Shown piece after piece: positions 33,455-45,508 of a DNA stretch of 62,080 bases (position 1 is the stretch's first letter; each line of letters opens with the position of its first letter). Position numbers and translations under genes: made by a program. The notes below the pieces were generated by a model, which worked only from the letters and a program-made list of their open reading frames with translations, was not told the origin of the DNA and ran no database searches. Source of the stretch: Gallionella sp. (GTDB lineage: Bacteria; Pseudomonadota; Gammaproteobacteria; Burkholderiales; Gallionellaceae); NCBI GenBank assembly GCA_023229845.1, contig JALNYK010000019.1, positions 1-62,080 of the forward strand. The letters run 5' to 3'.

Positions 33455-33515
33455 GATTTATTGCGATGCTGCCCCGTTTGATTCATGAGATGTCTCACGA
33501 AATATCCGGGTTAAC

Positions 33516-33941
33516 TCATCTCGGATCGAAACTGGGCGAATATTTCTGCATCGCAGGCTTCATCAACAGGTCTTCCTTGATGACATGTTCTATCAGCCAA
33601 TTGCGCAAGAGGTTGGTGAAATGATGGATGGTTTCCGGAGACCAATCCTGTCCCATCGCTTCGAACTCGCTTTTTGCATGTTCCAGCTGTTCCATCAGCG
33701 CCTTGTGCGAGCTGTTCAAATGCTCGGTTCGCGTATATCCGACAGCCTGAGCGAACTTCTCCTCCAGCGCAAAATGCATGAGCGAATACTCGGTAAGTTT
33801 CTTGAGTGACAGAGCCAGTTCAGTACGGTTTTTTTGCTGCAAGTTAAGCTCGACATCATTGATGATGCCTATCAGGTATTTGTGATCCGCATCGATCACA
33901 TTGTTACCAACGCTCAACTGATCGCGCCACATTAGCCCCAT
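33516..33941 (-). CDS. Hemerythrin-like protein
   Basis: A 141-residue protein with the bacteriohemerythrin pattern of a non-haem di-iron, oxygen-binding four-helix bundle: NVIDADHKYLIGIINDVE, HFALEEKFAQAVGY, EHLNSSHKALMEQL and WLIEHVIKEDLLMKP supply the His, Glu and Asp ligands. It has no fused domain. It lies 46 bases downstream of acnA on the same strand, so it may be cotranscribed. A role in oxygen or iron handling is inferred. Confidence 0.88.
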   Translation of the reverse strand: MGLMWRDQLSVGNNVIDADHKYLIGIINDVELNLQQKNRTELALSLKKLTEYSLMHFALEEKFAQAVGYTRTEHLNSSHKALMEQLEHAKSEFEAMGQDWSPETIHHFTNLLRNWLIEHVIKEDLLMKPAMQKYSPSFDPR

Positions 33942-33987
33942 CGTTATCTCCGGAAATTGTTGTATATCGCACTGCGACGAATTCTGG

Positions 33988-36819
<2,832 letters not shown>

Positions 36820-36986
36820 GGCGAAATACTCCGTAGTGCGAAACTTGAAAATGAGGGGCGATTATAAGACGTAGCGCGCCGGGCCCGTATCCCGATTTGA
36901 CGCCCGGATCGCCCGGCGCGGCAACGCCTTGCCCGTGCGGTCGGGTTTTCGGTTAGGATTGCGCAAATTTAAACTGACCGATCGAT

Positions 36987-39902
36987 TTGTTCGTGCCGAT
37001 TTCCTGGAGTCTTCCGCTGGTAAGTTTGTCCGTGCTGGTCGCAATGATCGGCTCGTTCACCGCGCTTGCCCATGCGCAGCGCATGCGCGAGAGCAGCGGC
37101 AGCGCGGCGATGTGGTGGATGATCGTCGGCGGCATCACGCTGGGCACGGCGATCTGGTCTATGCACTTCATCGGCATGCTGGCCTTCCATCTGCCGATAT
37201 CGCTGTCCTACGATCCCCTGCGGACCCTGCTCTCCATCGTGCCGGCGATTGCCGCGTCCTTGCTCGGTTTCCGGGTGCTGCGCGATGCGCATATCACGCC
37301 CGTCCGTTTGCTGGTCAGCAGCCTGTCGATGGGTGCGGGCATCAGCGCGATGCATTACATCGGCATGGACGCGATCAGGATGACGCCGGCTATCGATTAC
37401 TCCGCGCCCGTCGTCGCCCTTTCCGTCGTGATCGCGGTCATCGCCTCATGGGGCGCGCTGCTGATGATGTACCGGGGCGAGCGCGTCAACCTGCCTCCGC
37501 TGCAGCGTTCGGTGCTGGGCGCGCTGATTATGGGGCTGGCGATCTCCGGCATGCACTACACCGCGATGCAGGGTTTGACTATCCAGCTCGGCAGCATGTG
37601 CCTCTCTTCCGGCTGGTCGATAGATCCCGGCATTCTCGCCTTGCTGGTGGGCATCACCTCGCTGTTCTGGTTCGGCGGCGGCATCCTGGCTTCGCTGTTC
37701 GACGAGCGCATGGCGCGGCAGAACGCGCAGGCGCTGGCGGAATTGAAGCAGGCGCATGGCGAGTTGCGGCGGCAGGCGGAGCAGCAAGCCGAGGAAATGA
37801 CGCAATCGCTGCGCGACTCCAACGAGGCTTTGCAGCGTGTGCTCGACTCGGTCGCCGAGGGTATCTACGGGGTGGACAAGGAAGGACGTTGCACTTTCAT
37901 TAACGCCTCGGGGCTGGCGATGCTGGGCTACGGCGACGCCGGCGAACTGGTCGGCAAGAACATGCACAAGCTCACGCATTATGCGAGGCCGGACGGCAGC
38001 CCTTATCCGGCGCACGAATGTCGGATGTATCTGGCGTTCATGGGCAACCGGGAAATCCGGGTGGACGACGAGGTGTTCTGGCGCAAGGACGGCACTTCGT
38101 TCCCGGTCGAGTACTGGTCGCATCCCGTCGTCAAGGACGGGGAAGTGAAAGGCGCGGTCGCGACTTTTTTCGACATCTCTGAGCGCAAGCGCAACGAGGT
38201 CGCGCTGAAAGACAGTGTGGCGTTCAGCGAATCGCTGTTGCAAACCATGCCCGTGCCGGTTTTCTACAAGGATGTGGAGGGGCGATATACCGGCTGCAAC
38301 GGCGCATTCACCGAGTTCATCGGCAAGTCCATGGAAGACCTCGTCGGCAAGACGGTGTACGAGATTGCGCCGCAACAGTATTCGCAGACCTACCGCGACA
38401 AGGATATCGAGTTGCTGGAAGATCCGACCGGCATCCAGATATACGAGAGCCACATCAAGCACGCGGACGGCACGGTTCACGATGTGGTGTTCCACAAGGC
38501 GCGGCTGCTCGGCGGCAACGGCGATCCGATCGGCATTATCGGGGTCATTCTCGACATCACCGAACGCAAGCAGAGCGAGCAGCAGATCCATCAGTTGGCG
38601 TTTTACGACGCGTTGACCAGCCTGCCCAACCGCCGCCTGCTGATGGACCGATTGCATCAGGCCTTTGCGGTCAGCGCGCGCAACCACCATCACGGCGCGA
38701 TCATGTTCCTCGACCTGGACCATTTCAAAACGCTCAACGATACCAAGGGCCACGAGATCGGCGACCTGCTGCTGATCGAGGTGGCCGCGCGCCTGATCGC
38801 CTGCGTGCGCGACGGCGACACCGTGGCGCGGCTGGGCGGCGACGAGTTCGTCGTGGTGCTGGAGACGCTCAGTTCCCGTGCCGATCAGGCCGCCGCCCAG
38901 TCCGAACGCGTGGCCGAAAAGGTGCAGGCCGCGCTGAACCAGCCCTACCAGCTCAAGGGGCGCATCCACCACACGACGCCGAGCATCGGCATTGCGATGT
39001 TCAAGGGCCATCAGGACAGCGTCGACGACCTGCTCAAGTATGCCGACATCGCGATGTATCAGGCCAAGACGGCGGGGCGCAACGCGATCCGTTTCTACGA
39101 TCCGGAGACCCAGTCGGCTATCGAAGAGCGCGCCGACCTGGAAACCGAGTTGCGCCTGGCGCTGGAGAATCGCCAGTTCCAGCTTTATTACCAGATACAG
39201 GTGGACAGCCGCCACCGCCCGCTGGGCGCGGAAGTGCTGCTGCGTTGGCAACATCCGCAACGCGGCCTGGTGTCGCCGCTGCAATTCATCCCGCTGGCCG
39301 AAGAGACCGGGCTGATCGTGCCCATCGGGCTGTGGGTGCTGCAAACCGCCTGCGCGCAGCTCAAGACCTGGCAGGGCAGCGCGCTGACCCGCGACTTGAC
39401 GTTGGCGGTGAACGTCAGCGCGAAACAGTTCCGCCAGGCGGATTTCGTCGCAAGGGTGCAGCGCGTGCTGCACGAGAGCGGCGCGAAACCTTCGCACCTC
39501 AAGCTGGAACTGACCGAGAGCATGGTGCTGGAAAACGTCGAAGACACCATCGCCAAGATGCGCGAACTGAAGCTGCTGGGCGTCAGCTTCTCGATGGACG
39601 ACTTCGGTACCGGCTATTCTTCGCTGCAATACCTCAAGCAGTTGCCGCTGGATCAGATCAAGATCGACCGCTCCTTCGTGCGCGACATCGCCACCGACAC
39701 CAACGATGCGGCCATCGTGCAGACCATTATCGCGATGAGCGACGCGCTCGGCCTGAACGTGATCGCGGAAGGCGTCGAGACCGAGGCGCAATGCGAATTC
39801 CTCGATGAACACGGCTGCCACGCCTTCCAGGGATTTCTGTTCGGCAAGCCGCTGCCGCGGGATCAGTTCGAGGCGTCGCTGCACCAGAGCAACGGGCAAT
39901 GA
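36987..39902 (+). CDS. MHYT-PAS-PAS-GGDEF-EAL cyclic-di-GMP protein
   Basis: A 971-residue integral membrane protein. Residues 1-240 hold seven hydrophobic helices with three MHYT motifs (MHFIGM about 58, MHYIGM about 121, MHYTAM about 188), proposed to bind copper and sense O2, CO or NO. Two PAS domains follow (about 285-400 and 410-530), then a GGDEF domain with intact RLGGDEF (about 616) and an upstream RDGD inhibitory site, and an EAL domain with EVL in place of EAL (about 747) but intact ELTES, DDFGTGYSS and GVETE. The start is TTG 36987 or GTG 36993; neither has a clear ribosome site. Overlaps the next gene by 4 bases. Confidence 0.92.
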   Translation: MFVPISWSLPLVSLSVLVAMIGSFTALAHAQRMRESSGSAAMWWMIVGGITLGTAIWSMHFIGMLAFHLPISLSYDPLRTLLSIVPAIAASLLGFRVLRDAHITPVRLLVSSLSMGAGISAMHYIGMDAIRMTPAIDYSAPVVALSVVIAVIASWGALLMMYRGERVNLPPLQRSVLGALIMGLAISGMHYTAMQGLTIQLGSMCLSSGWSIDPGILALLVGITSLFWFGGGILASLFDERMARQNAQALAELKQAHGELRRQAEQQAEEMTQSLRDSNEALQRVLDSVAEGIYGVDKEGRCTFINASGLAMLGYGDAGELVGKNMHKLTHYARPDGSPYPAHECRMYLAFMGNREIRVDDEVFWRKDGTSFPVEYWSHPVVKDGEVKGAVATFFDISERKRNEVALKDSVAFSESLLQTMPVPVFYKDVEGRYTGCNGAFTEFIGKSMEDLVGKTVYEIAPQQYSQTYRDKDIELLEDPTGIQIYESHIKHADGTVHDVVFHKARLLGGNGDPIGIIGVILDITERKQSEQQIHQLAFYDALTSLPNRRLLMDRLHQAFAVSARNHHHGAIMFLDLDHFKTLNDTKGHEIGDLLLIEVAARLIACVRDGDTVARLGGDEFVVVLETLSSRADQAAAQSERVAEKVQAALNQPYQLKGRIHHTTPSIGIAMFKGHQDSVDDLLKYADIAMYQAKTAGRNAIRFYDPETQSAIEERADLETELRLALENRQFQLYYQIQVDSRHRPLGAEVLLRWQHPQRGLVSPLQFIPLAEETGLIVPIGLWVLQTACAQLKTWQGSALTRDLTLAVNVSAKQFRQADFVARVQRVLHESGAKPSHLKLELTESMVLENVEDTIAKMRELKLLGVSFSMDDFGTGYSSLQYLKQLPLDQIKIDRSFVRDIATDTNDAAIVQTIIAMSDALGLNVIAEGVETEAQCEFLDEHGCHAFQGFLFGKPLPRDQFEASLHQSNGQ

Positions 39903-42445
39903 CGCTGCGCAAGTTGTTCGCGGCGCTGGCCGTCTGCGCGCTGGCATTGTCCGGGCTTACCGCGCATGCCGCGGCCGAACGCGAAGTGCGCATCGGGGTG
40001 CTGGCGTTCCGCTCCATCGAACAGACCGGGCAGCGCTGGCAGGCCACCGCCGATTACCTGAATGCCGCGCTGCCGGCGTACCACTTCAGCATAACGCCGC
40101 TGTTCTTCCCCGAACTCGATATGGCGGTGAACGCTTCCGCGCGCTCGCAAGATTTCGATTGGCACGATGTGCTGCGCAAATATGTGCTGTGGCTGCTGGG
40201 CGGTGGCGGGCTGCTGGGCTTGGGAATATTAGCCATGGCGGTTTATCTGTGGCGCAACAACCGCCGTCTGGACACCGCCTATCGGGAGCGCGACCGTCTG
40301 GCGCTGGAGTTGCTGTCCGCCAACGCGACGCTGGAAGAAAAGGTGGGGCAGCGCACCGCCGAGTTGCTGACCAGCGAGGCGCGCTTCCGCCAGATGTTCG
40401 AGCACCACGATTCGCCCATGCTGCTGATCGCGCCGGACAGCGGCGAGATCGTCGATGCCAATCCGGCCGCAGGCCGTTTCTACGGTTATCCGGTCGCCAC
40501 CCTGCGCGCGATGAACATAGCCAGCATCAACATGCTGCCGCCGGAGCAGATCGCGGCGGAACGCACCCGCGCCGAACACGAGGAACGCAACTTCTTCGTG
40601 TTCCCCCACCGGCTGGCCAGCGGCGAAGTGCGCACCGTCGAGGTGCACTCTTCGCCGGTCAGCGTGGATGGACGGACGCTGCTGTTTTCCATCGTGAACG
40701 ACGTCACCGAGCGCTACTCGATGGAGCGTATGTTGCGCCTGAAGGACAGCGCGCTCGATGCGGCGGCCAACGCGATGCTGATCACGGACTCTCGCGGCAC
40801 CATCGTCTGGGCCAACAAGGCGTTCGGCAGCCTGACCGGTTACGCCGAGGGCGAAGCGGTCGGGCATACGCCGCGCGAACTGGCCAAATCCGGCCAGCAG
40901 GACGACCTGTTCTACCAGCGGCTGTGGAGCACCGTGCTGGCCGGGCACGTGTGGCATGGCGAACTGGTCAACCGGCGCCGCGACGGCTCGCTGTATGACG
41001 AGGAGATGACCATCACGCCGGTACTCGACGACGCCTCGCAGATCACGCATTTCATCGTTGTGAAGCAGGACATCAGCGCGCGCAAGCAAGTCGAGCAGGA
41101 GATCCATAATCTCGCCTTTTACGATCCGCTCACCGGCCTGCCGAACCGGCGGCTGCTGCTCGACAGGCTCGGCAAGGCGCTGCCCGCCGCCGCGCGCGGC
41201 AAGTGCTACGGCGCGCTGATGTTCATCGACCTGGACTATTTCAAGACCCTTAACGACCTGCACGGGCACGAGGCCGGCGACCTGCTGCTGATCGAGGTCG
41301 CGCACCGCATCTCCGCCTGCATCCGCGAGCAGGACAGCGTGGCGCGGCTGGGCGGCGACGAATTCGTCGTGATGCTGGAAGACCTGAGCGGCGACATCGA
41401 CGAGGCGGTGCAGCAGGCCGAAACGGTGGCGGAAAAACTCCGTGAGGCGCTGGGCCTGCCCTACCGGATGGAGCGCGCCGGGCAGACGATAGATCACCGT
41501 TGCACGTCGAGTATCGGTCTGACGCTGTTCCGCAGCCACGAAGACGGCATCGAAGACTTGCTCAAATGGGCCGACATGGCGATGTACCAGGCCAAGCTGT
41601 CCGGACGCAACGCGATCCGTTTCTTCGATCCGGCTATGCAGGCGACCGTCGAGACGCGCGCGGCGCTGGAGGCCGATTTGCGCGCGGCGCTGGAGGCGCA
41701 TCAGTTCAGGCTGCACTACCAGGTTCAGGTCGATGCCGCACGCCGGGCCTGCGGCGCCGAGGCGCTGCTGCGCTGGGAACATCCGCAACGCGGCCTAGTG
41801 CCGCCGCTGGAATTCATTCCGCTGGCGGAGGAGACCGGACTGATCCTGCCTATCGGGTTATGGGTGCTGGATAGCGCCTGCGCGCAACTCAAGGTCTGGC
41901 AGGACAATGCGGCGATGCGCGACTTGCAGTTGGCGGTCAACGTCAGCGCCAGGCAGTTCCACCAGGCCGAGTTCGTCCGGCAGGTTCGGGATGCGGTGGG
42001 ACGCCACGGCATCGATGCGCGGCGGCTCAAGCTGGAGTTGACCGAGAGCATGGCGCTGGAGAACGTCGGGGACACCATCGCCAAGATGTCCGAGCTGAAG
42101 TTGCTGGGCGTGAGCTTTTCGATGGACGACTTCGGCACCGGTTATTCCTCGCTGCAATATCTCAAACAGCTGCCGCTGGCGCAGATCAAGATCGACCAGT
42201 CCTTCGTACGCGACATCGTTTCCGACGGCAACGATGCGGCTATCGTGCAGACCATCATCGCGATGGGCGAGGCCCTCGGCCTGAACGTGATCGCGGAGGG
42301 CGTGGAGACCGAGGCGCAGTGGGCGTTTCTCGATCGTTACGGTTGCGGCGCCTTCCAGGGCTACCTGTTCGGCAGGCCGCTGCCGCAAGCACAGTTCGAC
42401 GAGTTGCTGGCGGACAGAAAAATGGTCTGGCCAGTCCAGCTCTGA
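39899..42445 (+). CDS. PAS-PAS-GGDEF-EAL protein with shortened PhnD-like sensor
   Basis: An 848-residue protein with a signal peptide (residues 1-26, cleaved near AHAAA). It then has the first 50 residues of a PhnD-like periplasmic binding domain (EVRIGVLAFRSIEQTGQRWQATADYL...). The sequence jumps directly to the juxtamembrane DFDWHDVLRKY and a membrane helix (about 97-118), so most of the usual 250-residue ligand domain is missing without breaking the frame. Two PAS domains, intact GGDEF (about 484, with REQD I-site) and intact EAL (about 620, ELTES, DDFGTG) follow. Its ATG overlaps the previous stop. Confidence 0.9.
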   Translation: MTLRKLFAALAVCALALSGLTAHAAAEREVRIGVLAFRSIEQTGQRWQATADYLNAALPAYHFSITPLFFPELDMAVNASARSQDFDWHDVLRKYVLWLLGGGGLLGLGILAMAVYLWRNNRRLDTAYRERDRLALELLSANATLEEKVGQRTAELLTSEARFRQMFEHHDSPMLLIAPDSGEIVDANPAAGRFYGYPVATLRAMNIASINMLPPEQIAAERTRAEHEERNFFVFPHRLASGEVRTVEVHSSPVSVDGRTLLFSIVNDVTERYSMERMLRLKDSALDAAANAMLITDSRGTIVWANKAFGSLTGYAEGEAVGHTPRELAKSGQQDDLFYQRLWSTVLAGHVWHGELVNRRRDGSLYDEEMTITPVLDDASQITHFIVVKQDISARKQVEQEIHNLAFYDPLTGLPNRRLLLDRLGKALPAAARGKCYGALMFIDLDYFKTLNDLHGHEAGDLLLIEVAHRISACIREQDSVARLGGDEFVVMLEDLSGDIDEAVQQAETVAEKLREALGLPYRMERAGQTIDHRCTSSIGLTLFRSHEDGIEDLLKWADMAMYQAKLSGRNAIRFFDPAMQATVETRAALEADLRAALEAHQFRLHYQVQVDAARRACGAEALLRWEHPQRGLVPPLEFIPLAEETGLILPIGLWVLDSACAQLKVWQDNAAMRDLQLAVNVSARQFHQAEFVRQVRDAVGRHGIDARRLKLELTESMALENVGDTIAKMSELKLLGVSFSMDDFGTGYSSLQYLKQLPLAQIKIDQSFVRDIVSDGNDAAIVQTIIAMGEALGLNVIAEGVETEAQWAFLDRYGCGAFQGYLFGRPLPQAQFDELLADRKMVWPVQL

Positions 42446-42575
42446 AGCAGGCCGGTTTAAATGCGGATCGGCACCCGATGGATTATTCGTGTTCAACAAT
42501 TTCAGATCACTTTCGGATAGCATTCGGTAACGGCGGATTTTGCCGATTCGATATTGCGTATATACGGGAGGAATC

Positions 42576-43202
42576 ATGAGATCAGTCTTTGCCCTGTTCG
42601 CTGCGCTGTCCCTGTTATCACTGCCGGTTGCGGCCGCCAAGCTGCCGGTCTTCGTCGAAAAACCGGTCACTTCAGAACTCATCAAGCAATTGCGTGCGGG
42701 CGGTTATGTTCTGTACCTGCGCCACGGAAACACCGACACCTCGCGCCCGGACCGTGTGCCCAGCGTGGATCTCAACGATTGTTCTACGCAGCGGCCGCTG
42801 ACCGGGGAGGGCGTGCGCGTGGTGACCCGGGTGGGCGAGGCGATCCGCAAGGCGAAAATCCCGGTCGGCGAGATATTCTCCAGTCCGTTGTGCCGCGCCA
42901 AGGAATCGGCGGCTGCGGCGTTCGGCGCGAATTTCGTTATCGACAATTCGTTGATGTACACCGCCAACATGACTTCCGAAGAAAAGAAGCCGGTGATCGA
43001 CAAGACGCGCGCGCTGCTCTCCGCGCCGGTATCCGGCACAACCAACCGGGTGCTGGTCGCGCATGCGCCCAACCTGATGGATCTGATGGGCTACTTCCCC
43101 AAGCCGGAGGGCACCTTGGTTGTATTCAGGCCGCTGGGCAACGGCGGCTTCGAATATCTCGGCAACATTGCGCCGCAACAGTGGCAAGAAGTGCTGCGTT
43201 AA
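42576..43202 (+). CDS. Exported histidine phosphatase family protein
   Basis: A 208-residue protein with a cleavable signal peptide (MRSVFALFAALSLLSLPVAAA). The catalytic LRHGNTD motif is at about residues 47-53, an SSPLCRAKESA helix follows, and the second His occurs in VAHAPNL. The branch is the small secreted phosphoglycerate-mutase-like group. Substrate unknown. The start has a GGGAGGA site. It lies between two GGDEF-EAL genes on the same strand. Confidence 0.82.
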   Translation: MRSVFALFAALSLLSLPVAAAKLPVFVEKPVTSELIKQLRAGGYVLYLRHGNTDTSRPDRVPSVDLNDCSTQRPLTGEGVRVVTRVGEAIRKAKIPVGEIFSSPLCRAKESAAAAFGANFVIDNSLMYTANMTSEEKKPVIDKTRALLSAPVSGTTNRVLVAHAPNLMDLMGYFPKPEGTLVVFRPLGNGGFEYLGNIAPQQWQEVLR

Positions 43203-43204
43203 TG

Positions 43205-43322
43205 TGAAACTCGCGTAGCGATTCATTTGCTCCCTCTCCCGCTTGCGGGAGAGGGTTGGGAAGAGGGAACAGGCATGGCAAGTTTCATCATCAGGGGCGG
43301 CACACTTGCTATGCCCGTTAAC
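43205..43322. repeat. Dispersed palindromic repeat, copy C (full length)
   Basis: A 118-base element with the same order of parts as copy A: TGAAACTCGCGTAGCGA, the CTCCCGC-TT-GCGGGAG hairpin, the GAAGAGGGAAC block, and the CATGGCAAGT...ACTTGCTATG inverted repeat ending ATGCCCGTTAAC. It begins two bases after the phosphatase stop and ends 11 bases before the next start codon. Confidence 0.85.
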
Positions 43323-43333
43323 CCCGCGCTTCG

Positions 43334-45508
43334 ATGAAGATCGGGCGCTCCATTCTGGTGTTGTTCATGCTGCCGGTGTTGCTGGCGGCGCTGGTCGGGC
43401 TGCTGATCAATTACTGGTCGCTGCACAGCCTGCGGGAGCAGCATGAACAGAGCAGCAGCCTGGAGAATCTGGATGTCGCCCTGCTCACTGAAGCCGCGCG
43501 CCTGAGCGAGGATATGGCCGTGGTGCAGCGGCGCGTGGCGGGCGCGCTGGAAGCGGCGGACGGCAAGCGGCTGGACGAGGCGCAGCTGTACCTGATCCAC
43601 TCCGATGTCGTCAACGACCTGGCCGCGCTGAACAAGCGCGCGAGCGCGCTGGCCGAGTCTCCCCAGGTTCGGGAGATCAGTCCTGAAGATGCGCTGGCGC
43701 TGCCGGTACATACCCGGGGATATGGCAATTTCGTGATCATGGCGACAGACATCGCCGCGATCGATCCCGGTACGGCGATCCGCTACATCGGTAAGGCGCA
43801 GCAGCATTTCATCGCGTTCTCCGAACATGCCCACCGCATCTCGGCACAGCTGGCCAATCGCACGACGCAGCGCAACGACGACGCCAGGCGCGCCTTCGAC
43901 GAGTTCTTCAATCAGGTGCTGGTTTTCGGCCTCGCCGGCATGGCTGGCATGATGTTGCTGGCCGTGTTGTCGGCCAGAAAAATCAGCCGCAAGATGGCGG
44001 ATGTGGCGGAAGCGTTGTGGCATCTGTCGCGTGGCGGGGACGTGCCGCCTGCGTTGCCGAAAATCGAGCGGATGCGCGATGCCAGCGGCACGGACTTCAG
44101 GGCGATGGCGCAGGCGGTGCTGAATTTTCGCGCGGCGCTGGTCGAACGCAAACAGGCGGAGGCTCAGGTTTATCAGCTGGCTTTTTACGATCCGCTCACT
44201 CATCTGCCCAACCGCCGTTTGCTGGTCGAGCGTTTGCAACAGGCGCTTTCGTTGAGCGCGCGCAGCGGGCAGTACGGTGCGCTGTTGTTCCTCGATCTGG
44301 ATAATTTCAAGGCGATCAACGACACCAAGGGACACGATATCGGCGACCTGCTGTTGATTGAGGTGGCCAAACGTCTCGAATCCTGCACCCGCGAGGGCGA
44401 CACCGTGGCGCGCACCGGCGGCGACGAGTTCGTGGTGCTGATCGAATCGCTGAAGACCAAGGCGGCTGCTGCGGCGGCGCAGGCGGAACTGGTCTCCGGC
44501 AACATTCGCGAGGTGCTGAACCGGCCTTATGTGATCAACGATTACACACATTACATCTCGCCCAGCATCGGTATCGTGATGTTTAAGGGGCACCAGGAGC
44601 GGGTGGACGATCTGCTCAAGTATGCCGACGCCGCGATGTACCAGGCCAAGACGGCGGGCCGCAATGCCGTCCGCTTCTACGATCCGGCGCTGCAGGTCGC
44701 GCTGGAAGCGCGCGCCGACATGGAGTCAGAATTGCGTCTAGCGCTGGAACAGCAGCAATTTGAGTTGCACTATCAGGTGCAGGTGGACAGCCAGCGCAGG
44801 CCGCTGGGTGCGGAGGCGCTGCTGCGCTGGCAGCATCCCGAGCGCGGCATGGTTGCTCCGGGGCTGTTTATCCCGCTGGCCGAAGAGACCGGGCTGATCG
44901 TGCCTATCGGGTCGTGGGTGCTGCGAACCGCCTGTGCCCGGCTCAAGACGTGGGAGTCCGATGCACTGACCCGCGATTTGAAGCTGGCAGTGAATGTCAG
45001 CGTCCGGCAGTTCCGTCAGGGCGATTTCGTCGCACAGGTGCGGCAGGTGCTGCGGGACAGCGGCGCCAAGCCCTCGCACCTCAAGCTGGAACTGACCGAG
45101 AGCATGGTGGTGGACAATGTCGACGATACCATCGCCAAGATGCGAGAACTGAAGCAACTGGGCGTTAGTTTCTCGATGGACGACTTCGGCACCGGTTATT
45201 CCTCGCTGCAATATCTCAAGCAGTTGCCGCTCGATCAGATCAAAATCGACCAGTCGTTCGTGCGCGATATTGTCTCTGGCAGCAACGATGCGACCATCGT
45301 GCAGACCATCATCGCGATGGGCGATGCGATGGGATTGGATGTGATCGCCGAGGGCGTGGAGACCGAGGTGCAACGCGAGTTCCTCGAACGTCACGGCTGC
45401 CACGCCTTCCAGGGCTACCTGTTCGGCAGGCCGCTCCCGCTCGATCAGTTTGCGGCCGCGTTGTGCGATATGCGGAAGTTGTCGGCACAGAGCCGGGCGC
45501 AGCCGTAG
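43334..45508 (+). CDS. HAMP-GGDEF-EAL cyclic-di-GMP protein
   Basis: A 724-residue membrane protein with a first membrane helix (about residues 7-26), a helical periplasmic sensor of about 165 residues, a second helix (about 194-213), a HAMP-like linker, a GGDEF domain with intact TGGDEF (about 361) and REGD I-site, and an EAL domain with intact EALLRW (about 493), ELTES, DDFGTG and GVETE. Both activities are possible. Between repeat copy C and the ATG there is no good ribosome site. Its last 64 bases overlap the convergent FGGY kinase gene. Confidence 0.92.
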   Translation: MKIGRSILVLFMLPVLLAALVGLLINYWSLHSLREQHEQSSSLENLDVALLTEAARLSEDMAVVQRRVAGALEAADGKRLDEAQLYLIHSDVVNDLAALNKRASALAESPQVREISPEDALALPVHTRGYGNFVIMATDIAAIDPGTAIRYIGKAQQHFIAFSEHAHRISAQLANRTTQRNDDARRAFDEFFNQVLVFGLAGMAGMMLLAVLSARKISRKMADVAEALWHLSRGGDVPPALPKIERMRDASGTDFRAMAQAVLNFRAALVERKQAEAQVYQLAFYDPLTHLPNRRLLVERLQQALSLSARSGQYGALLFLDLDNFKAINDTKGHDIGDLLLIEVAKRLESCTREGDTVARTGGDEFVVLIESLKTKAAAAAAQAELVSGNIREVLNRPYVINDYTHYISPSIGIVMFKGHQERVDDLLKYADAAMYQAKTAGRNAVRFYDPALQVALEARADMESELRLALEQQQFELHYQVQVDSQRRPLGAEALLRWQHPERGMVAPGLFIPLAEETGLIVPIGSWVLRTACARLKTWESDALTRDLKLAVNVSVRQFRQGDFVAQVRQVLRDSGAKPSHLKLELTESMVVDNVDDTIAKMRELKQLGVSFSMDDFGTGYSSLQYLKQLPLDQIKIDQSFVRDIVSGSNDATIVQTIIAMGDAMGLDVIAEGVETEVQREFLERHGCHAFQGYLFGRPLPLDQFAAALCDMRKLSAQSRAQP

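Noticed and set aside
36861..36866. TATAAT upstream of acnA as a promoter
   Set aside because: The hexamer is perfect on the minus strand, but no -35 box is recognisable at 16-18 bases.
37446..39947. 833-codon open frame on the minus strand across the MHYT-GGDEF-EAL gene
   Set aside because: A shadow caused by codon bias; the plus-strand protein has intact GGDEF and EAL motifs.
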